From NCBI GenBank assembly GCA_036374995.1, contig DASUSS010000102.1:1-8044 (forward strand): a DNA stretch of 8,044 bases, in the 5' to 3' direction. Both the position numbers and the translations under genes were made by a program. This stretch comes from SH-MAG3 sp036374995 (lineage in GTDB: Bacteria; Gemmatimonadota; Gemmatimonadetes; Longimicrobiales; RSA9). Shown here one piece after another: positions 1 through 4,861 of this stretch; positions within the stretch are counted from its first letter, which is position 1, and every line of letters starts with the position of its first letter. The notes under the pieces were generated by a model that saw only the letters and a list, made by a program, of their open reading frames with translations, had not been told where the DNA came from and did not search any database.

Positions 1-269
1 GCAACAGGCAGCGCCCGTCCGTGCAGCCCGTGGAATCCGTATGTCTTCATGTAGTGCGGGAACCGGCTCGAGCAGCCGATGCCCGATACGAACACCGTCT
101 TCTCCGGCTCGAGCTGCTCCTGCTTCAGCAGCCGCTGTACGGCCGAGAGAACCGAGTGATCGCCGCAGCCGGGACACCAGCGGGCGATTGCACCCTCGTA
201 GTCGCCCAGCTCGAATTCGCGGTCATCATCGACCGAGCAGTCGAGCAGTGAGCAGGATGCGGCGATCAT
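1..269 (-). CDS. korB: 2-oxoacid:ferredoxin oxidoreductase beta subunit (KorB), N-terminal 89 codons, cut by the window edge
   Basis: This is the TPP- and iron-sulfur-binding subunit that, with KorA, oxidatively decarboxylates a 2-oxoacid (most likely 2-oxoglutarate) to its acyl-CoA and passes electrons to ferredoxin in the cytoplasm. The visible part has WCPGCGDHS at residues 31-39 and GIGCSSRFPHY at 63-73. C32, C35 and C66 fit three of the four cysteines that hold the 4Fe-4S cluster in this family; the fourth and the main TPP motif lie beyond the window. GFHGLHGRALP follows at 78-88, as in typical KorB proteins. The ATG at 269-267 has a strong AAGGAGG site a few bases upstream, inside the end of korA. 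The ATG overlaps the korA stop as ATGA, so the two are translationally coupled. Family assignment is firm; substrate is inferred from KorA/KorB similarity. Confidence 0.95.
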   Translation of the reverse strand, partial: MIAASCSLLDCSVDDDREFELGDYEGAIARWCPGCGDHSVLSAVQRLLKQEQLEPEKTVFVSGIGCSSRFPHYMKTYGFHGLHGRALPV

Positions 270-2188
270 GACCCACCTCCTTCCGCGTGCTTCTTCCGAA
301 CGGCTCGCAGAATCGCGCCCGGCCGGAGCGGCTCCCCGAGAACTCGCGTCCAGCAGTCCACGTCCACGAGCGTGTGGGCGCGCAGCAGCCAGGCGAGCTG
401 GCCCCTGCGCCGGTTCTCTTCGGTGATGTATGGATCTCCCGGTTCGTCGCTGTAGTTGATCTCGACCGTCATCACCTTGCGGAACCGGCCGAAGATCGCG
501 CGCAGCTCCGGCTCCATCGGCGAGAGGAAACGGAGGTGCAGGGAGGAGACGCGCAGGCCATCCGCGACGGCGCGGTCGACCGCTTCCTCGATCGCCCCCT
601 TCGTGCTGCCCCAGCCGACCACGAGCAGATCGCCCTCGGCGGCGCCGTGCACCTCCGGCGGCCGCAGCGCCTGGCTCAGCACCGCCAGCTTGCGGCTCCG
701 CATCGTCGAGCTGCGCTGGTTCGTAGCAGTGTCGTACGCGACGCGGCTGGACTCGTCGTGCGCGAGCCCCGTCGCCGTGTGCATCCCGCCCGGCGCACCC
801 GGAACGAACCGGCGAGACAGTCCGGTCTGCGGGTCCCAGTCGTACGGCCGCAGGCCCTCCGGCACGGGCGAGAGATCGGGCGGCGGCGCGAACCACTCCG
901 CCACCGGCTCCGGCCGGCGGAACGGCTGCATCCCCGTCGCCAGGTTCGCGTCCGACAGCACGATCACCACCATGCGGAACGTCTCCGCGATCCGCCGCGC
1001 CGTGATCATCGCGTGGAAGCACTCCTCGATCGTCGCCGGCGCGAGCACCACGTGCGGCGCATCGCCCGGCTGGCCGAACAGTGCGGCCAGCAGGTCCGAC
1101 TGCTCCACCTTCGTCGGCAGTCCCGTGCTCGGACCGCCGCGCTGCACATCCACCACGACCAGCGGCGTCTCCGTCATCACCGCGAGCCCGAGGAACTCCG
1201 TCTTGAGCGCGAACCCCGGTCCCGATGTGATCGTGAACGCCGTCTTGCCCGACCACGATGAGCCGAGCGCCACACCCGCCGCGGCGATCTCGTCCTCCGA
1301 CTGATGCACGATCCCGCCGTACCGCTCGAAGCTCTCGCTCAGCTGATGGGAGGCCGACGTCGCCGGCGTGATCGGATACATCGCGATCAGGTCCATGCCC
1401 GAAGCGATGGCACCGAACGCGATCGCCTGGTTCCCGTTCATCACCACGCGCGGCTCCACCTGCTGCATCGGCGGAATGTCGAACCGGAAGTCCAGGTTCG
1501 ACGCCGCCCAGCTCATGCCCAGCTCGAGCAGCAGGATGTTCTTCTGGTAGACCTCCTCCGATTTCTTGCGGAACGTGTACGCGATCTCCTCGCGAATGCG
1601 GTCGACGTCGCGGCCGTAGATCCAGGCGAGCATTCCGAGCGCGAACATGTTCTTGCCCTTGCGCGCATTGTCGACCACCGTCAGACACTGCGCCTCCAGC
1701 GGCACGCCGATGATGCGATAGGAGCGCGTCGACAGCTCCTCCATCGCCGCGCTCCACTCGCCGCGGATCCGCTCGTCCGCATGCGTCTTCCATTGATCAT
1801 CCAGCAGGATGATCGCGTCCTCGGCGAGCGCGCCCACCCGATGCCGGCCCAGCAGCGCCTGCTCGTTGAACGCCACCATCAGGTTCGTCGCATCGCCCCA
1901 GTTCGTCACCGGCCCCGAGCCGACGCGGATCCGGATCCCGCTCGCGCCCGCCGGAATGCGCGGCGGCGGCTGGATCTCCGCCGGGATGATCTCCACCGTC
2001 CAGATCCCGTTGCCCATCTTCGCCGATACCGAGCCGAATACGGTCCCGCACTTCTGCGCGCCCTCACCGGAGTCGGAGACGATCTCGACCGTATGCTCGG
2101 ACAGGCGGAGCGGCGCCGGTCCCGGTGCCGGCGCCGAGTCGGACGTGGACGGTGTCGTGGACGGGATTGCAGTCGCAGTCGTCGACAT
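266..2188 (-). CDS. korA: 2-oxoacid:acceptor oxidoreductase alpha subunit with fused gamma domain (KorA)
   Basis: This 640-residue protein is the partner of KorB in ferredoxin-dependent 2-oxoglutarate oxidation, a CoA-dependent alternative to the lipoamide 2-oxoglutarate dehydrogenase of the TCA cycle. Residues about 32-235 are the gamma-type domain (GNGIWTVEI, then NWGDATNLMVAFNEQ). Residues about 248-430 are the alpha pyrimidine-binding-like domain, with YPITPATSASHQLSE at 271-285, SEDEIAAAGVALG at 297-309 and VVVDVQRGGPSTGLPTK at 344-360. Residues about 515-610 are the second alpha domain (LLVVGWGSTKGAIEEAV). Gamma-alpha fusion and this length match the two-subunit type found in Mycobacterium tuberculosis. 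The first 28 residues are a low-complexity Thr/Ser/Pro tail, so the true start could be slightly downstream. No good Shine-Dalgarno precedes the ATG at 2188. The gene overlaps korB by four bases. No ferredoxin-domain subunit is visible in this window. Confidence 0.95.
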   Translation of the reverse strand: MSTTATAIPSTTPSTSDSAPAPGPAPLRLSEHTVEIVSDSGEGAQKCGTVFGSVSAKMGNGIWTVEIIPAEIQPPPRIPAGASGIRIRVGSGPVTNWGDATNLMVAFNEQALLGRHRVGALAEDAIILLDDQWKTHADERIRGEWSAAMEELSTRSYRIIGVPLEAQCLTVVDNARKGKNMFALGMLAWIYGRDVDRIREEIAYTFRKKSEEVYQKNILLLELGMSWAASNLDFRFDIPPMQQVEPRVVMNGNQAIAFGAIASGMDLIAMYPITPATSASHQLSESFERYGGIVHQSEDEIAAAGVALGSSWSGKTAFTITSGPGFALKTEFLGLAVMTETPLVVVDVQRGGPSTGLPTKVEQSDLLAALFGQPGDAPHVVLAPATIEECFHAMITARRIAETFRMVVIVLSDANLATGMQPFRRPEPVAEWFAPPPDLSPVPEGLRPYDWDPQTGLSRRFVPGAPGGMHTATGLAHDESSRVAYDTATNQRSSTMRSRKLAVLSQALRPPEVHGAAEGDLLVVGWGSTKGAIEEAVDRAVADGLRVSSLHLRFLSPMEPELRAIFGRFRKVMTVEINYSDEPGDPYITEENRRRGQLAWLLRAHTLVDVDCWTRVLGEPLRPGAILRAVRKKHAEGGGS

Positions 2189-2194
2189 GCCCTG

Positions 2195-2240
2195 GCTTCG
2201 CTTGATCGGGTAAGCACCAAATCAGGTCCTGAAGCGAAGC
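2195..2240 (-). promoter_or_regulatory. Inverted repeat in the korA leader
   Basis: A perfect 9-bp inverted repeat (GCTTCGCTT at 2195-2203, AAGCGAAGC at 2232-2240) is separated by 28 bases. The proximal arm ends 7 bases from the korA ATG, where a ribosome binding site would be expected, and no canonical site is visible there. In the RNA this could fold into a hairpin covering the ribosome entry region, or the DNA could bind a regulator. The gap between korA and the next gene upstream is 134 bases. The function is inferred; only the repeat is seen. Confidence 0.4.
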
Positions 2241-2322
2241 TAGGACACCGAGCGCAGGTCTCTGTCGGGAATCCGTGGAATTCAGGTGGGGGAAAGCCGG
2301 ACCGCTGAACCGGGTGAACGGG

Positions 2323-2976
2323 TCATCCCGTGAGGCGCCGGACCAGCTCGAAACCATCCGCGATCAGCGACTCGACTTCGTCCGCACGCGCGCGCCGCCC
2401 CGGCCGCCAGAACAGCACCTCGCGTCCCGCCCCGGCCGCACATACGCCGGCACGCGCCTCGAAGAAATCCACGACCGCAGCGCGGCCGAACAGGTCACGC
2501 ACCGCACGCTCGTCCTCGCCGCGCAGCACGAACCCGTCCGAGAAGCGCGGCCGCTCCGCCAGATCGATGTCCTGGTAGCCGAACGCCTTCGCGATGCTAT
2601 GCCCGAAATGCTGTGGGCGTACCGAGAACGTCGGCAGCCCGAGCCCATCGCCCACTCCGTAGAACACCGTCTGATGATGCCGGCTCTGCGAATTGCCGCC
2701 GCCCGTCGTATACGCATAGTCGAACACCACTCCGCGCGCCGCACCGGCGGGCGATGTCAGCAGGTTGCTCAGCCGACGCCTGCGCCCCTGACGGAACAGC
2801 TCGAATCGGTCCAGGTCCGGGATCGCATCGAACGCGACTTCCTCGTGGAACCCCCAGCCGAGCCGCGCCGCCGAATCGCGCACTGCCGCCGTGCGCCGCT
2901 GCTCACGCCGCCGCACGCCCACGATCACGGCGACCACAACCCCGCCGGCAACCGACATCAGCAGGAACGGAAACAT
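2323..2976 (-). CDS. Small membrane-anchored protein of unknown function
   Basis: This 217-residue protein opens with a hydrophobic segment at residues 1-20 (FLLMSVAGGVVVAVIVG), followed at once by VRRREQRR. That predicts one N-terminal membrane anchor with the soluble part in the cytoplasm. The soluble part has GWGF at 40-43, VVFDYAYTTGGG at 83-94, HHQTVFYGV at 100-108, LGLPTFSVRPQ at 112-122 and FGYQDIDL at 132-139. This order (GW-x-F, a FDY strand, Gly/Ser/Gln/Thr/His loop, 'LP-x-F-x-V-P', then 'GYQDIDL') resembles uncharacterised single-pass proteins in Actinobacteria, by memory only. The ATG at 2976 was chosen because GGGAG lies five bases upstream and the membrane segment begins there. 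An in-frame ATG 150 bases further upstream would add a non-hydrophobic, atypical tail. It lies upstream of korA on the same strand, but a shared role is not evident. Confidence 0.75.
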   Translation of the reverse strand: MFPFLLMSVAGGVVVAVIVGVRRREQRRTAAVRDSAARLGWGFHEEVAFDAIPDLDRFELFRQGRRRRLSNLLTSPAGAARGVVFDYAYTTGGGNSQSRHHQTVFYGVGDGLGLPTFSVRPQHFGHSIAKAFGYQDIDLAERPRFSDGFVLRGEDERAVRDLFGRAAVVDFFEARAGVCAAGAGREVLFWRPGRRARADEVESLIADGFELVRRLTG

Positions 2977-3022
2977 GCAGACTCCCGTGTGTTGGATTGT
3001 GATGCCGTATGAAGATGGCCAT

Positions 3023-3038
3023 GCGATATGTGTATCGC
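3023..3038. promoter_or_regulatory. Palindromic operator-like site upstream of the membrane-anchored protein gene
   Basis: GCGATA at 3023-3028 and TATCGC at 3033-3038 are perfect inverted copies around TGTG. The site lies 47-62 bases upstream of the ATG at 2976, a common place for a dimeric repressor or activator to bind. No matching regulator gene is next to it. The symmetry is seen; the binding role is inferred. Confidence 0.3.
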
Positions 3039-3267
3039 CATGATCGAAAGCGGCGACAAATCGGATCGTTCTCGCAGAGCGCGCGGAGTACTGCCAGGTG
3101 CGGGAGGCGCCCGGCAGCCACGACACTCATGACGTCTGCCGACACACGTCCAGGCCATACGAACCACCCCGATCCTCCCGTCGCTCGCCGTTCCTCGGCG
3201 TCCTCTGCGAGATGATTCCGCTGTGATGGCCGTCGCGACCGTGCGCTCGCCCGTCTCCCGACCGCTT

Positions 3268-3310
3268 TTTCCACAGCAGATGGTGGAGAACTCACGAAAA
3301 GCTGTGGAAA
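3268..3310. repeat. 10-bp inverted repeat with a DnaA-box-like core
   Basis: TTTCCACAGC at 3268-3277 is perfectly inverted at 3301-3310 (GCTGTGGAAA), with 23 bases between. The left arm includes TTTTCCACA (3267-3275), one base from the DnaA-box consensus TTATCCACA. The right arm gives a weaker match. An AT-rich patch follows. A regulator site or a DnaA-bound promoter region are both possible. Confidence 0.35.
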
Positions 3311-3477
3311 GGATGTAGAAAAATTCCGAAAAACTGTGAATTGAAACTGTTACAAACCGCTAAGCATCACGTGTGCACGGTGATGGCTGAACCGTCGCCG
3401 GTCGTGCGTTTGCGAAGATTTCGGGCATGACGTGCAATTCTGCACCACGCAATGATTTACGCAATTCCACGAGATGC

Positions 3478-3506
3478 TTGACGCAGGACCTGTGCGGGTG
3501 TATTCT
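3478..3506 (+). promoter_or_regulatory. Strong housekeeping-sigma promoter for the structured RNA
   Basis: TTGACG at 3478-3483 (-35, five of six consensus bases) and TATTCT at 3501-3506 (-10, four of six) are separated by 17 bases, the optimal spacing. This is the best promoter match I see in the window. It points into the hairpin array, with a predicted start near 3512-3514, right at the foot of the first hairpin. No protein-coding gene follows on this strand until 4862, and a terminator-like stem intervenes. Confidence 0.7.
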
Positions 3507-3511
3507 TGTGT

Positions 3512-3796
3512 CAGACGTCAGCAGCAGAGCGGCTTGCTCACTGCAACGACGTCGCTCTCGAAAAGGAACCTTTCGAGAGCCGCTCACCCCAGGGTTCGGA
3601 AAGGTGAGCCGACTGCGAGGTAACTGGCCGCAGTCGAGTCCCAGGGCCAAGGGACACCGTGTCGCGGGGCCGCGTGGCACGGGAGAGAGTGGGATCCGAC
3701 GCGCCGCGAGGCGCACCGAACCAGGCGGATCCGGACCCTCGCCAGAAAACAAGAGCCCCCGGAGTTGCGGATTCGTCCGCGGCTTCGGGGGTTACT
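3512..3796 (+). ncRNA. Putative structured non-coding RNA of unrecognised class, about 285 nt
   Basis: Between a strong promoter and a long terminator-like stem, almost every base falls into consecutive local hairpins. (1) 3514-3553: GACGTC, GCAG and GAGC pair in order with GCTC, CTGC and GACGTC. (2) 3554-3580: ten perfect pairs, loop AGGAACC. (3) 3582-3609: GCTCACC/GGTGAGC. (4) 3610-3636: CGACTGCG/CGCAGTCG, loop AGGTAACTGGC. (5) 3638-3655: GTCCC/GGGAC. (6) 3657-3682: CCGTG/CACGG with a CG-rich inner stem. (7) 3692-3732: GGATCCG/CGGATCC enclosing GCGCC-GCGA-GGCGC, a GNRA tetraloop. (8) 3756-3791: terminal stem with a TTCG loop. The GNRA and TTCG loops exist only on the plus strand, agreeing with the promoter. 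Frames through here give Arg/Gly/Ser-rich peptides with no ribosome binding site. I see no RNase P, tmRNA, 6S or SRP signature. RNA status is inferred from structure; function is unknown. Confidence 0.65.
3753..3796. terminator. Terminator, probably bidirectional, between the structured RNA and the convergent secreted-protein gene
   Basis: CCCCCGGAG at 3756-3764 pairs with CTTCGGGGG at 3783-3791 (one G-T wobble). An inner GCGGA-TTCG-TCCGC stem sits at 3767-3780. On the minus strand the stem is followed by a T-rich tract (CTCTTGTTTTCT, just left of 3756), a good intrinsic terminator for the gene ending at 3834. On the plus strand only TTACTT follows, so ending of the structured RNA may be less efficient. 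Confidence 0.7.
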
Positions 3797-3810
3797 TGCA
3801 TCGGGGCCGC

Positions 3811-3830
3811 CCGCGGTTTGACGGCCGCGG
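3811..3830. repeat. Short hairpin just after the stop of the secreted-protein gene
   Basis: CCGCGG at 3811-3816 and again at 3825-3830 is self-complementary and can form a 6-bp stem with an 8-base loop. It starts four bases beyond the stop codon at 3834-3836 of the minus-strand gene and precedes the stronger terminator stem. It may protect the mRNA end. No T-tract follows it. Confidence 0.3.
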
Positions 3831-3833
3831 CAG

Positions 3834-4682
3834 CTACCGGAAGAGCATACCGGAGGGCAGCAGCGGCTTCCCGCTCTCGACGAACTGCACGGTGTAGACG
3901 CGCACGCCGACGCCGAAGCTGTAGTACTCGATCGTGTGGATCTCGTGCGGTGCGTACGCGTGGAGGGCGTCGAGGGGGACGGGGATCAGCTCATCGTCGA
4001 CATAGACGGTGGGCGATACGACCTTCCCGCGCCAGCGGATGCAGTACCCGACCGAGGCGCTCGCGCCGCCCAGCGGCGGTCGCTCTCTCACGGGCGTGAT
4101 CCTGGCGGGGTGCGGGTTCGCGCTCGCTCCCGGCCTCGGGATGGGGCCGATTGCTCCGGGACAGCCCGTCGCGGGGCTCGGGCTGCGGCGCACGATCACG
4201 TCGGCCGCGGTGGCGGCCGCGACAGAGTTGATCTCATCCCACGCGAGTGCGCGGACGCTGACACCGGCGGCCTTCCGTCGCTCGGCGAGCCGGTCGGCGG
4301 TGACCGTGATGTTCTGGAGCCTCACCGGCTGCGGCAGCAGCCCGACCCGCAGCCGCTCCAGGTTCTCGACCTCCATCTCCTGCTCCCAGTCGGCGTAGCC
4401 GAGCATCCGGAACAGCCACTTGTGCTCGCCGCGCGGAACGCCGAACAGCACGAAGCGGCCGGCTTCGTCCGTCAGCGTGCGGATTCCGAGTCGGGGGATC
4501 GCGACGAGGGCATTCTCCAGCGGCGCGCCCGACTGCGCATCACCGACCACGCCGGTGACGGCCAGGGTGGTCGTGTCCTGCTGGGCGGCGAGCGGCCGGC
4601 CGGCTGCCGGAAATAGCAGGAGGAGGAGTGCGGGCAGGCAGGCGCGGGAGATCGTCGGCATTGCGGCTCGGAGGAAGGTCAT
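3834..4682 (-). CDS. Secreted protein with carboxypeptidase-regulatory-like domain and TonB-plug-like tail, no beta-barrel
   Basis: This 282-residue protein starts with a signal peptide: positive n-region, LPALLLLLFPAAG at 17-28, probable cleavage after LAA at 31-33. Residues about 38-120 form a carboxypeptidase-regulatory-like beta-sandwich (VTGVVGDAQSGAPLENALVAI, TDEAGRFVLFGVPRGEH, GYADWEQEMEV), the fold that precedes the plug in many TonB-dependent receptors. LQNITVTADRLAERRKAAGV (122-141) and the end (PTVYVDDELIPVPLDAL, then IHTIEYYSFG) resemble a plug domain. A full receptor would add 500 or more barrel residues, and none are present. Residues 165-215 form a Pro/Gly/Arg-rich insert, and C174 and C214 could form a disulfide. 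The ATG at 4682 has GGAG upstream, unlike the ATG at 4661; a longer in-frame start at 4814 would bury the signal peptide. It is likely periplasmic or outer-membrane associated, and divergent from the BTAD regulator. Function is unknown. Confidence 0.8.
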   Translation of the reverse strand: MTFLRAAMPTISRACLPALLLLLFPAAGRPLAAQQDTTTLAVTGVVGDAQSGAPLENALVAIPRLGIRTLTDEAGRFVLFGVPRGEHKWLFRMLGYADWEQEMEVENLERLRVGLLPQPVRLQNITVTADRLAERRKAAGVSVRALAWDEINSVAAATAADVIVRRSPSPATGCPGAIGPIPRPGASANPHPARITPVRERPPLGGASASVGYCIRWRGKVVSPTVYVDDELIPVPLDALHAYAPHEIHTIEYYSFGVGVRVYTVQFVESGKPLLPSGMLFR

Positions 4683-4861
4683 GTGGCTCCAGCAGGATAC
4701 GCGCGTGACGACGTCAGGTTCCGGGCGCCGCGCCGCCCGCGCGCCGGTCCGGTCCGGCCGCAGCGCGAACTTGGGTCCGGGTGCGGGCTTGCGCCGCACT
4801 GCGGGGTTCGGCATACTCCAGATGCTCCCCCATCTAGTGACGTACTCTTACCCAGTGGGCG
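4683..4861. promoter_or_regulatory. Divergent intergenic region of the secreted protein and BTAD regulator genes
   Basis: The 179 bases between the two divergent ATGs must carry both promoters, but I see no near-consensus -35/-10 pair in either direction, so alternative sigma factors or activator dependence are possible. TACTC-type boxes occur at about 4814 and 4843. The shared region makes autoregulation or control of the secreted protein by the BTAD regulator plausible; this is inferred from layout only. Confidence 0.4.

Larger units (their letters stand above)
2977..3477. other. Non-coding stretch between divergent transcription units
   Basis: No frame here shows convincing codon structure or a ribosome binding site with a plausible protein. 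The left part must hold the promoter of the membrane-anchored protein gene that starts at 2976. It contains a symmetric element (GCGATA, TGTG, TATCGC) at 3023-3038, which fits a repressor site about 50 bases upstream of that start. The right part holds a 10-bp inverted repeat at 3268-3310, an AT-rich patch at about 3311-3356 that stands out against the GC-rich surroundings, and a 6-bp inverted repeat (CATCAC / GTGATG) at 3365-3385. These precede the rightward promoter at 3478. Confidence 0.6.

Noticed and set aside
287..2308. Long plus-strand open frames opposite korA (287-1261, 456-1304, 1304-2308)
   Set aside because: They are antisense to a confidently identified korA, are Arg/His/Ala-rich, and have no recognisable domains. 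High GC makes such shadow frames common.
3267..3343. Possible replication origin (DnaA-box-like sequences plus AT-rich patch)
   Set aside because: Only one box is within one mismatch of consensus, others have two or three, and no dnaA, dnaN, gidA or parAB gene is nearby. A single inverted repeat is a simpler reading.
3512..3796. RNase P RNA, tmRNA, 6S RNA, SRP RNA or cobalamin-type riboswitch
   Set aside because: The signature GAGGAAAGTCC of RNase P, a tag-coding frame with a tRNA-like end, the long bulged duplex of 6S and the SRP tetraloop helix are all missing. No downstream same-strand gene lies close enough for a riboswitch.
3360..3897. Open frames through the hairpin region (plus 3427-3897, minus 3360-3752)
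   Set aside because: There is no ribosome binding site, composition is Arg/Gly/Ser/Pro-rich without secondary-structure logic, and the plus frame runs into the end of the minus-strand secreted-protein gene. The hairpin series explains the sequence better.
4683..4814. Start of the secreted protein at ATG 4814
   Set aside because: It would put 44 Arg/Pro-rich residues ahead of a clear signal peptide. The ATG at 4682 has a GGAG site and begins the signal peptide properly.
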